Shown here: positions 1 to 7,584 of the stretch, piece after piece
How the letters are laid out: each line of letters opens with the position of its first letter
Position numbering within the stretch: position 1 is the stretch's first letter
Assembly: GCA_016787575.1 (NCBI GenBank)
Contig: JAEUUO010000014.1
Span: forward strand, 51,622 to 115,621
From: Saprospiraceae bacterium
GTDB taxonomy: Bacteria; Bacteroidota; Bacteroidia; Chitinophagales; Saprospiraceae
Length of the DNA stretch: 64,000 nucleotides
Direction of reading: 5' to 3'
The notes under the pieces: model-generated
The model's input: only the letters and a program-made list of their open reading frames with translations
What the model was told of the DNA's origin: nothing
Databases searched by the model: none
Program-made: the position numbers and the translations under genes

Positions 1-407
1 TTTAGTGCAACATTTAGATTGGTGCATTCCCCATCGCAAATCGTATCCTTTGTTAAACTAAGCAGTGCTTGAGGCAAAGGAAAAACTTCCACATTCACGC
101 TGCAGGTTTCAGGAGCTTGCCCAGGTTCTTTCCAAATTACCTGAATCGTACACAATCCTGCAGAAGTAAAACATGCTTCGTGTGGATTTCGCAAGTTCGG
201 ATTGGTAATGGTACCGCAATCAATCGTCCAACTATAACTTGCATTCGTTGTCCCACTGCCTATGTAATTGACGGGATGACATTCATTTAAACAAGCAGAT
301 TGAGCCACTTCAATACATTGAAATTGGGCATGTACCTGGCTGTCTATCAGGAGACCAAAATTTACTAAAAATAGCACTAGCAATCGCTTTAGAAAAACGT
401 TTCTCAT
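1..407 (-). CDS. N-terminal part of a secreted, Cys-rich PKD-type protein (truncated by window edge)
   Basis: Reading the minus strand from an ATG at 407 gives an open frame that is still open at base 1, so only the first ~135 residues are visible. It starts with a clear signal peptide (MRNVFLKRLLVLFLVNFGLL, cleavage probably after VHA) followed by a Cys-rich beta-type region with paired short motifs (SAGLCTIQVIW, GTITNPN). The pattern of a question-and-answer beta domain with 'VEVFPLP' resembles PKD-like modules of Bacteroidota T9SS cargo. The C-terminus, where a sorting domain would lie, is outside the window. Seen: signal peptide and open frame. Inferred: secreted multidomain surface protein. 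Confidence 0.7.
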   Translation of the reverse strand, partial: MRNVFLKRLLVLFLVNFGLLIDSQVHAQFQCIEVAQSACLNECHPVNYIGSGTTNASYSWTIDCGTITNPNLRNPHEACFTSAGLCTIQVIWKEPGQAPETCSVNVEVFPLPQALLSLTKDTICDGECTNLNVAL

Positions 408-656
408 AATTAAAATTTAAATAAGTAACCGAATAGAATAGCGAAATTTGGACGAGGTGCTGTCAGATAGAATACAAATTTAGAACGGAATTTGATAAAT
501 TCATAAATTTAAATAAGTTCATTTTCAGGCTAATTATAAAATTACAGTACGATTGTTTTTTAATTGAATCGTCGTGAAAGTGACAAATAGCTAAAATCGA
601 CTTAACTAAAGTATTGGATGGTTTATTTGAAATATCTGCATCCATTTACAATTCCA
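408..656. other. AT-rich divergent intergenic region
   Basis: About 250 bp between the minus-strand secreted protein and mnmG. It holds the upstream sequences of both genes. A 60-codon minus-strand frame at 463-645 has no recognisable protein features and is not called. No hairpin or repeat was seen. Confidence 0.6.
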
Positions 657-664
657 TACCTTTG
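657..664 (+). promoter_or_regulatory. -7 promoter element of mnmG
   Basis: TACCTTTG fits the Bacteroidetes -7 consensus TAnnTTTG exactly and ends 8 bp before the ATG, so the transcript would have an almost absent leader. No well-spaced TTTG -33 element was found. Confidence 0.5.
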
Positions 665-672
665 CAAACCTT

Positions 673-2538
673 ATGTTTAAACCCTATGATGTGATTGTCG
701 TTGGCGCAGGCCACGCAGGCTGTGAAGCTGCAGCTGCTGCTGCCAATATGGGCTGTCAGGTATTGTTGGTTACAATGAATATGCAGACGATCGCCCAAAT
801 GTCCTGCAATCCTGCAATGGGCGGTGTTGCTAAAGGCCAGATCGTTCGGGAAATAGATGCATTGGGTGGATATTCCGGAATTGTAACTGATGAAACAAGA
901 GTTCAGTTCAGGATGTTAAACCGGTCAAAAGGTCCTGCCATGTGGAGTCCTCGTGCACAATCAGACCGAAATTTATTTGCCCGAAAATGGAGAAATCTAC
1001 TCGAAGCACACCCATGCATCGATTTCTGGCAAGATATGGTGAAAGCCTTGCTCATTAAAGAAAATAGAGTTTGTGGTGTCGTTACCGGCTTGGGACAGGA
1101 AATCGAATCGGAAGCTGTTATTTTAACCAATGGCACTTTTTTAAATGGATTGATCCATATTGGTGAAAAACAATTTGGTGGTGGCCGGGCCGGTGAAAAT
1201 GCAGCAAAAGGCATTACTGAACAATTGGTAAGTCTTGGTTTTGAAAGTGGTCGCATGAAAACCGGTACACCCCCAAGATTGGATGGACGATCCATCGATT
1301 ACAGTCAAACGGAAATCCAACATGGAGATGAAAATCCTTCCAGATTTTCCTATCTGGATACGCCTGTACCTGATAAACAATTGAGCTGTCACATCACCTA
1401 TACAAATCCTGAGGTACATGAAATTTTACGAACCGGCTTTTCTCAAAGCCCAATGTTTACCGGTCGCATTCAGGGTTTGGGACCCAGGTATTGTCCCTCC
1501 ATTGAAGATAAAATTGATCGATTTTCAGACCGGGACAGGCACCAACTTTTTATCGAACCAGAAGGTTGGGATACGCATGAAATTTATATAAACGGCTTCT
1601 CTTCTTCACTTCCTGAGGAAGTTCAATACAAAGCATTGCAAAAAATTCCAGGACTGCAACAGGTCAAAATGTTTCGACCAGGTTATGCAATAGAGTACGA
1701 TTATTTTCCTCCTACTCAACTATCCTTGAGTCTTGAAACGCATTTAATTAAAAACCTTTTCTTTGCTGGTCAAATTAATGGAACAACTGGATATGAAGAA
1801 GCAGCCTGTCAAGGTTTTATGGCAGGTATAAATGCTGCACTTCGTGTTAAAGATCAAGAAGCACTGATATTGACAAGGGCCGAAGCATACATCGGTGTAT
1901 TGATAGACGATCTTGTAAACAAAGGCACTGAAGAACCTTATAGAATGTTTACGTCCCGAGCTGAATACAGAATTTTACTGCGTCAAGACAACGCTGACAG
2001 GAGACTTACACCGATTGCACAAAAAATCGGCATGCAAAACTTAGAAGCACGCATCCAACGATTGGATCAAAAGGAACAGGGAATTCAATTCATTAGAAAG
2101 GAATTGCAAAAAATTTCTTTAAATCCGGAAGAAGTAAATACCTATTTAGAATCTGTTGGCTCTTCAAAAATTGAATTGAAATCTAAATTAAGTCAATTAT
2201 TAACAAGACCCAATATCAGTTTAGTTGAATTGGCCAAACTGAAACCTGAATTCATGAATGAGTTAACACAGTTTGATTCAGAAACAATAGAAAGTGCTGA
2301 AATTGAACTTAAGTATGAAGGCTATATAAAAAAAGAACAAGAATTGGTTGACAAAATGTCGCGATTGGAAAATGTTAAACTTCCAGAATCATTTGACTAT
2401 CATTCGATACCTGCATTAAGCAATGAAGCAAAAACAAAATTAAAACGAATCAAACCATCTTCCATCGGCCAGGCAAGCCGAATTAGTGGTGTGTCGCCAG
2501 CTGATATTTCGATTTTGCTTGTTTATTTAGGCCGGTAA
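673..2538 (+). CDS. mnmG: tRNA uridine-5-carboxymethylaminomethyl(34) synthesis enzyme MnmG (GidA)
   Basis: MnmG works with MnmE to make the cmnm5 (or nm5) modification of U34 in the wobble position of certain tRNAs, using FAD, NADH and methylene-THF. The 621-residue length is normal for the family. Visible signs: the FAD dinucleotide-binding motif VGAGHAGCEAA at about residues 10-20, the CNPAMGGVAKGQ block near residue 50, the KTGTPPRLDGR block, the conserved catalytic Cys region YCPSIEDK (Cys ~274), the FFAGQINGTTGYEEAA block, and the helical C-terminal part that binds tRNA and MnmE. The ATG directly follows a -7 element, which supports this start. It converges on the YceI gene with about 10 bp between stops. 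Confidence 0.97.
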   Translation: MFKPYDVIVVGAGHAGCEAAAAAANMGCQVLLVTMNMQTIAQMSCNPAMGGVAKGQIVREIDALGGYSGIVTDETRVQFRMLNRSKGPAMWSPRAQSDRNLFARKWRNLLEAHPCIDFWQDMVKALLIKENRVCGVVTGLGQEIESEAVILTNGTFLNGLIHIGEKQFGGGRAGENAAKGITEQLVSLGFESGRMKTGTPPRLDGRSIDYSQTEIQHGDENPSRFSYLDTPVPDKQLSCHITYTNPEVHEILRTGFSQSPMFTGRIQGLGPRYCPSIEDKIDRFSDRDRHQLFIEPEGWDTHEIYINGFSSSLPEEVQYKALQKIPGLQQVKMFRPGYAIEYDYFPPTQLSLSLETHLIKNLFFAGQINGTTGYEEAACQGFMAGINAALRVKDQEALILTRAEAYIGVLIDDLVNKGTEEPYRMFTSRAEYRILLRQDNADRRLTPIAQKIGMQNLEARIQRLDQKEQGIQFIRKELQKISLNPEEVNTYLESVGSSKIELKSKLSQLLTRPNISLVELAKLKPEFMNELTQFDSETIESAEIELKYEGYIKKEQELVDKMSRLENVKLPESFDYHSIPALSNEAKTKLKRIKPSSIGQASRISGVSPADISILLVYLGR

Positions 2539-2548
2539 CGAATCGTAC

Positions 2549-3205
2549 TCAAATTTTTTTTGCAACAATTTTTACACTCAAGGCAATTTCATCGTAAATA
2601 AATCCATCTTTTAAGGAAGCTAAAATTTTCTTCGAACTATACATAATATTATAGTTTGTACGGTCTATTGTAAATTCCGGGATCGTTACAAGTACGCCGT
2701 CGCTTGAATAATCAATTTTGCCTTTCACAACCAATAAATTACTTACCCCTTTAATGGTAAGCGTTCCGGTAATCATTGCGTTATTGATTGAATCCTTGAT
2801 TTCAACAATGTTTTCAACTTTTAATTGTGCTTCAGGATATTGTGAAACATTAAAAAAATCTTCATTCTTTAAATGATTTTCCAAATCATTGCGATCTGAT
2901 GCTTCTTCAATGTCTAAATTGCGGATTGAATTCATATCGACCATCAAATCAGCAGATTGGATTTGCAAATTACCTCCATACAATATGCCCGATTTAAAAT
3001 TTAAACGACCATTGTGTGAACCGGTTGGAGATTTACCCAACCAATAAATAATACTTTGTGCTGTATCGATTTGAAAGGAATCTTTACTTGCCTGCAATTT
3101 TGAGGGTTCTATAGATTGGGGAATTGAATTACCCGAATTTTGTTTGCATGCACTCAATAGGAATAAAATACCTATAAATTGAAAACCAATTACAAATCTA
3201 AACAT
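2549..3205 (-). CDS. YceI-family lipoprotein
   Basis: A 218-residue exported protein: hydrophobic N-terminus followed by the lipobox LLSAC (Cys20), a Ser/Asn/Gln-rich linker, then a YceI-like beta-barrel domain (IDTAQSIIYWLGKSPTGSHNG, the 'HNG' turn, LKNEDFFNVSQYPEA, TGTLTIKGVS, FTIDRTNYNIMY). YceI domains bind long isoprenoid or lipid chains in a lipocalin-like barrel. The gene starts 3 bp after the stop of the MerR regulator and is almost certainly co-transcribed with it. The cargo cannot be told from the sequence; the lipoprotein anchor implies a periplasmic or outer-membrane place. Confidence 0.88.
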   Translation of the reverse strand: MFRFVIGFQFIGILFLLSACKQNSGNSIPQSIEPSKLQASKDSFQIDTAQSIIYWLGKSPTGSHNGRLNFKSGILYGGNLQIQSADLMVDMNSIRNLDIEEASDRNDLENHLKNEDFFNVSQYPEAQLKVENIVEIKDSINNAMITGTLTIKGVSNLLVVKGKIDYSSDGVLVTIPEFTIDRTNYNIMYSSKKILASLKDGFIYDEIALSVKIVAKKI

Positions 3206-3208
3206 ATT

Positions 3209-4114
3209 TTATTTTTTACAGATACAGCTAATCTCTTTAAGTGTTTTGATAAATTGCTCCAATTCCTCAAAACCTTCAGTAATCCGTACACATTTATTTT
3301 GGTCGGAGAAACGGTGTGAATAATAACCCGTCAATAAAAGTATAGGAGGGTCCTGCAATTCGTTTAAACAATTTACTAATTCTTCAATAAATTTTACAGA
3401 ACTTTCTTCATGAATGATGGTAAATAAAAATTGTGGTTTAATTATTTGAATGCCATCCAATATATCTGTCGGATTTAAATCTGAGCCCAAATCAATTGCT
3501 CTAAAATGATTTCTGCGAATAAACAATTCAACAAAATATTGATTGAGTTCTTGTTTTTCTTCAGGAGGTAAAAACATTAAAAAACAAGTATTGCAATCCT
3601 GCTCCTGGTTTTCTAAATGGCAGAGTTCATGAATTAATTTCTTCTTAATAATCCGGTTTACGAATTCCTCATGTACTTTTTTGATGCTACCACTCAACCA
3701 CATGGTATTCAACTTATCTAAAAACGGCATCAGGATTTGGTTGAAAGTCATTTCAAATCCAAGTTGATGAATATTAGTATTTAAAAGGTGGGTAAATTTT
3801 TTTTCGTTGAGTTGCAAAATTGATAATGTCAATGCATCCAATGCATCTCTGTTAAAAACTTCGACATCACTAATATTGGCAACCAGGGATTCTATTTCCT
3901 GAGCTTGCATCTCGGAAATCAGAGATATTTTATATCCTTTTTGATTGAGTAAAGCAATGTTGGCCAGATTTTTAAGATCTTGGTCATCGTAAAAACGAAT
4001 ATTGGTTTGTGTTCTTTTTGGATTAATCAGTCCATAGCGTTTTTCCCATATACGGATCGTGTGGGCTTTGATACCCGTCAACATTTCCAGATCCGCTATG
4101 GAGTAAATTGCCAT
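3209..4114 (-). CDS. MerR-family regulator with degenerate cobalamin-binding-like C-terminal domain
   Basis: 301 residues. The N-terminal winged helix is typical MerR (IADLEMLTGIKAHTIRIWE at 6-24, then the wing with YGLINPKRT and the 'R-F-Y-D-D' stretch at 40-44). The rest has the CarH/LitR layout: a four-helix bundle (about 85-165) and a Rossmann-like domain (about 172-300). In CarH the bundle has W-x9-E-H; here W139 is followed by E149 and E150, so Trp and Glu are kept and His is Glu. The DxHxxG B12-ligand motif expected in the Rossmann domain is absent (PPEEKQELNQ at 183-192). Known: CarH/LitR repress light-induced genes using adenosylcobalamin. Inferred: a paralogue that no longer binds B12 in the usual way, controlling itself and the downstream YceI gene. 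Confidence 0.88.
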   Translation of the reverse strand: MAIYSIADLEMLTGIKAHTIRIWEKRYGLINPKRTQTNIRFYDDQDLKNLANIALLNQKGYKISLISEMQAQEIESLVANISDVEVFNRDALDALTLSILQLNEKKFTHLLNTNIHQLGFEMTFNQILMPFLDKLNTMWLSGSIKKVHEEFVNRIIKKKLIHELCHLENQEQDCNTCFLMFLPPEEKQELNQYFVELFIRRNHFRAIDLGSDLNPTDILDGIQIIKPQFLFTIIHEESSVKFIEELVNCLNELQDPPILLLTGYYSHRFSDQNKCVRITEGFEELEQFIKTLKEISCICKK

Positions 4115-4179
4115 GAAAAATTATCAAACTACGTAAGGTGTAATTAACATTTACCTGAATAAATTGTTTAATAATTCTG

Positions 4180-5316
4180 ATGCGAGACTTATTGAATATT
4201 GGCATTGTTTGCTATCCTACATACGGAGGAAGTGGCGTTGTGGCCACCGAATTGGGCATGGCTTTAGCCCGGAAAGGCCATAAAGTTCATTTTATCAGTT
4301 ACAGACGACCGGCGCGATTGGGTCATTTTTTACCCAATGTATTTTATCATGAAGTGGCTCCTTTTGAATATCCTTTATTTGATTTTAAACCCATAGATAC
4401 TGCCCTTGCAAGTAAAATTGTGGATGTTGCGATGTATGAAAATCTGGATGTTTTGCATGTCCATTACGCAATTCCTCATGCAACCATTGGCTACTTGGCA
4501 CGTGAAATACTTCGCTCAAAAAATAAATCCCTGCCATTTGTTACTACCTTACATGGTACGGATATTACTTTAGTTGGAGCAGACCGATCTTTTTTTCCAG
4601 TCGTTGAATTTAGTATCAATCAATCCAATGCAGTTACCGCTGTATCGCAAGCGCTTAAACAACAAACCCACGATACTTTTGATGTTCAAAAGGAAATAAA
4701 AGTAATTCCCAATTTTATTGACTTTGATCGATTTACCAAAAAACCAAATCCGGAATTGCGTTTGAAATTTGCAACTGAAAACGAAAAAATTCTCATGCAT
4801 GTTTCTAATTTCAGAAAAGTGAAACGTGTTGAAGATGTATTGGGCGTTTTTAAATTAGTAAATCAAAAACTTCCTTCCAAACTGGTTTTGATCGGTGACG
4901 GTCCAGAGCGCCCTCGTATGGAAATGTTAAGCCGAGAATGGGGAATCAGTCAGGAAGTTTGCTTTCTCGGAAAACAAGACAACGTTGAAGAGTTGCTGGC
5001 AATTTCCGATTTATTTGTACTCCCTTCCGAACACGAAAGTTTTGGATTGGCAGCACTTGAAGCCATGGCTTGCGAAGTTCCTGTAATAGCTTCCAATATC
5101 GGTGGTTTAACAGAAGTTATTCTCCAGGGCAAAACCGGATATGCTTGCCAGGTTGCCGACATCAACGATATGTCTGATAAGGCATTGTACATTTTGTCGG
5201 ATTCAATCCGTCATTCCGAATTCCGCCTTGCAGCTTACAATCGGGCTAAAGAATTTGACATTCATCAGATACTTCCAATGTATGAGAATACTTATTATGA
5301 TTGTAAGGAATTCTGA
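4180..5316 (+). CDS. bshA: N-acetyl-alpha-D-glucosaminyl L-malate synthase BshA
   Basis: A 378-residue GT4 glycosyltransferase for the first step of bacillithiol synthesis: joins GlcNAc from UDP-GlcNAc to L-malate. The N-terminal signature IGIVCYPTYGGSGVVATELG and the following HKVHFISYRRPARL are characteristic of BshA rather than of other GT4 enzymes; LHGTDITLVG, the GDGPERP turn and the EHESFGLAALEAMACEVPV retaining-GT motif (E-x7-E) near residue 285 are all present. It is transcribed away from the MerR-YceI pair and ends at a heptad inverted repeat shared with the convergent HIT gene. Other bsh genes are not in the window. Confidence 0.95.
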   Translation: MRDLLNIGIVCYPTYGGSGVVATELGMALARKGHKVHFISYRRPARLGHFLPNVFYHEVAPFEYPLFDFKPIDTALASKIVDVAMYENLDVLHVHYAIPHATIGYLAREILRSKNKSLPFVTTLHGTDITLVGADRSFFPVVEFSINQSNAVTAVSQALKQQTHDTFDVQKEIKVIPNFIDFDRFTKKPNPELRLKFATENEKILMHVSNFRKVKRVEDVLGVFKLVNQKLPSKLVLIGDGPERPRMEMLSREWGISQEVCFLGKQDNVEELLAISDLFVLPSEHESFGLAALEAMACEVPVIASNIGGLTEVILQGKTGYACQVADINDMSDKALYILSDSIRHSEFRLAAYNRAKEFDIHQILPMYENTYYDCKEF

Positions 5317-5325
5317 GGGGGAAGC

Positions 5326-5490
5326 CTATAGACTACAGTCTATAGTCTATAGAGAGGAAGTCTTCAGGGTAATGCAATGTTCCAATGGTATAATGGTAAA
5401 ATTCTTATATGGTCTTAGCTTATTTGCATTTCAGCTTAATAGTTTTATAAACCTCTCCCTACAGACTATAGACTGCAGACTAAAGTCTTC
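5326..5490. repeat. Heptad inverted repeat between bshA and the HIT gene
   Basis: Left arm 5326-5357 reads as four 7-bp words (CTATAGA, CTACAGT, CTATAGT, CTATAGA) plus GAGG. Right arm 5452-5490 starts with CCTCTCC and carries CTACAGA, CTATAGA, CTGCAGA, CTAAAGT. The right arm is the imperfect reverse complement of the left, with a 94 bp spacer that has no clear gene. The stop codon of the HIT gene (5480-5482) lies inside the right arm. The hairpin could act as a terminator for both convergent genes. Confidence 0.8.
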
Positions 5491-5881
5491 CAAATCGTTC
5501 CTGAATTTCCAGAGCCAGACTTTTGTATTCTGCATCAGAAAATTGCAATCTTGGGTTGGAAAAATTTAAATCGCTGATTGCATTTATTGGTACCAGATGA
5601 ATGTGTGCATGCGGCACTTCAAGTCCTATGACACTCATTCCAACTTTAATACAGGGAACTGTTTGCTGAATTGCATGAGCCATGCGTTTTGAAAATTGCA
5701 TAAGCTCATTCAAGAGTTCGTCTGGCAATTCGAAAAAATAATCGAGTTCCAATTTAGGAATGACCAGTGCATGACCTTTAGCTAAAGGTTTAATATCTAA
5801 AAATGAAAAACAAGAATCATTTTCAGCCAAAAAATAACACGGAATTTCGCCTTGTATAATTTTTGTAAACAAGCTGGCCAT
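5480..5881 (-). CDS. HIT-family nucleotide hydrolase/transferase
   Basis: 133 residues, the normal size for a single-domain HIT protein (Hint branch). N-terminal CIFCKI-type Zn motif is not intact (SLFTKIIQGEIPCYFLAEND), but the active-site histidine triad is clear as HAHIHLVPI near residue 98 preceded by GLEVP, and the 'LVIPKLELDYFFEL' strand is typical. Likely hydrolyses purine nucleoside phosphoramidates or related nucleotides in the cytosol; the substrate is not known. Its ATG overlaps the stop of greA by one base (TAATG), so the two are co-transcribed and probably translationally coupled. Its last codons run into a heptad repeat. Confidence 0.92.
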   Translation of the reverse strand: MASLFTKIIQGEIPCYFLAENDSCFSFLDIKPLAKGHALVIPKLELDYFFELPDELLNELMQFSKRMAHAIQQTVPCIKVGMSVIGLEVPHAHIHLVPINAISDLNFSNPRLQFSDAEYKSLALEIQERFGRL

Positions 5882-6357
5882 TAAGATGCAGTAATTTCAA
5901 GAATTTCTAAAATCATTTCTCCCGCTGGTGTTAAGATCTTTGCTTTGTCTCCCACTTTTTTTCCCAACAAACCTTGTCCGATTGGAGAGCTTACTGAAAT
6001 GCGATTGACTTTAATGTCAGCTTCAGCTTCCGATACAATTTTATACGTCATTTCTTTATTGACTTTGTGATTGCGGATACGCACATTTGCAAGCATCACT
6101 ACGTGAGAGGTATCAATATCACTTTCATCAATGATTCTGACATTCATAAGTTTCTTTTCCAGATCATTGATTTTCATTTCAAGCATGCCTTGAGCATCTT
6201 TTGCAGCATGGTATTCGGCATTTTCAGATAAATCCCCTTTTTCCCGAGCTTCAGCAATTGCTTTTGCAACTTCCTGTCTGCCGTTTGTTTTTAACTGTTC
6301 TAAGTCATGCTTGAGCCTATCATAACCTTCCTGGGTCATGTAATTTAAATTGCTCAT
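5881..6357 (-). CDS. greA: Transcription elongation factor GreA
   Basis: 158 residues, full length for GreA. The N-terminal coiled-coil hairpin (MTQEGYDRLKHDLEQL; acidic tip DLSENAEYHAAK near residue 42, whose Asp and Glu hold the Mg ion at the RNA polymerase active site) and the C-terminal FKBP-like domain (VSSPIGQGLLGKKVGD) are both clear. It rescues backtracked RNA polymerase by stimulating transcript cleavage. First gene of a two-gene unit with the HIT protein and separated from the upstream barrel gene by a terminator. Confidence 0.97.
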   Translation of the reverse strand: MSNLNYMTQEGYDRLKHDLEQLKTNGRQEVAKAIAEAREKGDLSENAEYHAAKDAQGMLEMKINDLEKKLMNVRIIDESDIDTSHVVMLANVRIRNHKVNKEMTYKIVSEAEADIKVNRISVSSPIGQGLLGKKVGDKAKILTPAGEMILEILEITAS

Positions 6358-6375
6358 AGTTCGTTCATTTTTGAT

Positions 6376-6420
6376 TAAAAAGCAAAAGAACGTTTAACGG
6401 AATTCCCGGAAAACGTTCTT
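6376..6420 (-). terminator. Rho-independent terminator after the PorV-like gene
   Basis: A 10-bp perfect stem (AAGAACGTTT at 6386-6395 with AAACGTTCTT at 6411-6420) and, on the minus strand, a following T-rich run interrupted by GC. It lies between the barrel gene and greA and isolates the two units. Confidence 0.7.
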
Positions 6421-6477
6421 CAAATTCAATAATTATTCTCTTATAACAACATCAGAGCCTAAATTAGTTCAATCAAT

Positions 6478-7515
6478 TTAAAATTCCAGACGAACTCCAA
6501 ATTGATGTGTTCCTTCGAAAGGATCTGAATGCCTGTAACCATAGTCAATTCCAAGGCGGGTTTCTGATTTTTTCTTTAAAGGAACAGAGATGCTGGCACC
6601 TGCTGCTAAACCGGTATGGGCTGTTTTATTTACTTCATCTCCTGCTGAATCAAACTCATACTTATAAGAAGCTCGTAAAGCAAAATATTCTGTCAATTTT
6701 ATTTCTGCTCCACCTCCAATTTCATCTCTTCCAAAAGAGTTAGACGTGAAATTTACAATCGGTGTAATTGTAAACATATCCGAAGGGATAAAATCATAGG
6801 ACAAACCTATGTGCAGTTGAGAAGGCAACTCAAACTTATTTAAACGAATGTTGTAGGTTAAATCAGTGTTTTCTGAACTTTTTAACTGTGTTGATAATCC
6901 GTCTCCGCTAAAATCCATAGGGCCACCAACATTACGCAAAGAGATCCCAAACTTAAAATTATCCTGAGATCCTGCAACGTATTGTATTCCTGCATCAATT
7001 GCAAATCCAAACGTACTTAAATCCTGGATAGATTCAGAAATTCCGCGAAACAATATGCCCACTGTAATTTTATTGCCAAATGTATGTGCATAACCCAATC
7101 CGATGTTACTGAACTTTGGACTGTAGGTGGCACCTGTCCCTTCGGGTACTGCAGTTGTAGTAACGCGAATATCACCAAAATCCACACTCATAAGGGAAAT
7201 ACCCAAGGTTCCATTTTTTCCAACTTTCGTTACAAAACCTCCAGCATTTAACCCAATGCCACTTGGAACCAACCACCGTGATTGTGCGAGGCCGATTTCC
7301 ATACGATTTACTCGCGCAATACCAGCAACGTTTACCATCATGGCTTCAACGCCTCGAACACAAGATGCATTTAAACTATTTAATGCTCCACTTCGAACCC
7401 ATGGATTCATTAATAATTCATAAGCACCAGCTTCACCCTGGCGATCCGGATTTCCACAAAACGCTCCGGTTGTTAAAATTGAAACAGCAAAAAGAGTAAA
7501 AATTATTTTTCGCAT
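6478..7515 (-). CDS. PorV/PorQ-family outer-membrane barrel protein
   Basis: 345 residues with a signal peptide (MRKIIFTLFAVSILTTGAFC) and then a FadL/UPF0164-like barrel: the opening 'GEAGAYELLMNPWVRSGAL' with the following ASCVRGVEAM is the PorV/PorQ-type N-terminal plug signature, and the rest is alternating beta strands ending in an aromatic C-terminal residue (FGVRLEF), as outer-membrane barrels do. Known: PorV shuttles cargo of T9SS; PorQ-like relatives have related roles. It follows the 1328-residue exported protein but a perfect hairpin lies in between, so it may be expressed at a different level. Which paralogue (PorV, PorQ or other) cannot be decided. Confidence 0.82.
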   Translation of the reverse strand: MRKIIFTLFAVSILTTGAFCGNPDRQGEAGAYELLMNPWVRSGALNSLNASCVRGVEAMMVNVAGIARVNRMEIGLAQSRWLVPSGIGLNAGGFVTKVGKNGTLGISLMSVDFGDIRVTTTAVPEGTGATYSPKFSNIGLGYAHTFGNKITVGILFRGISESIQDLSTFGFAIDAGIQYVAGSQDNFKFGISLRNVGGPMDFSGDGLSTQLKSSENTDLTYNIRLNKFELPSQLHIGLSYDFIPSDMFTITPIVNFTSNSFGRDEIGGGAEIKLTEYFALRASYKYEFDSAGDEVNKTAHTGLAAGASISVPLKKKSETRLGIDYGYRHSDPFEGTHQFGVRLEF

Positions 7516-7544
7516 AAGTCTTCTATTAATCAGGTTTTAAAAAC

Positions 7545-7573
7545 AAGTGATTCCGAATGAATCGGAATCACTT
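7545..7573 (-). terminator. Hairpin between the 1328-residue protein gene and the PorV-like gene
   Basis: Perfect 12-bp stem: AAGTGATTCCGA at 7545-7556 pairs with 7562-7573, with a 5-base loop. It is followed by GTTTTTAAAA on the minus strand and by eight T on the plus strand. On the minus strand it would end or attenuate transcripts of the upstream two genes, giving lower read-through into the barrel gene. Confidence 0.7.
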
Positions 7574-7584
7574 AGTAATTTTTT

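Noticed and set aside
463..645. 60-codon minus-strand open frame before mnmG
   Set aside because: Composition follows the AT-rich sequence, no signal, domain or good start; it covers the intergenic upstream region.
5326..5490. Heptad repeats as a CRISPR array or IS end
   Set aside because: 7-bp words with no spacers, no cas genes nearby, no transposase; the arms are a hairpin.
5141..5569. 142-codon plus-strand frame across the bshA end and heptad repeat
   Set aside because: Shadow of bshA at its front and of the HIT gene and repeat at its end; no protein features.
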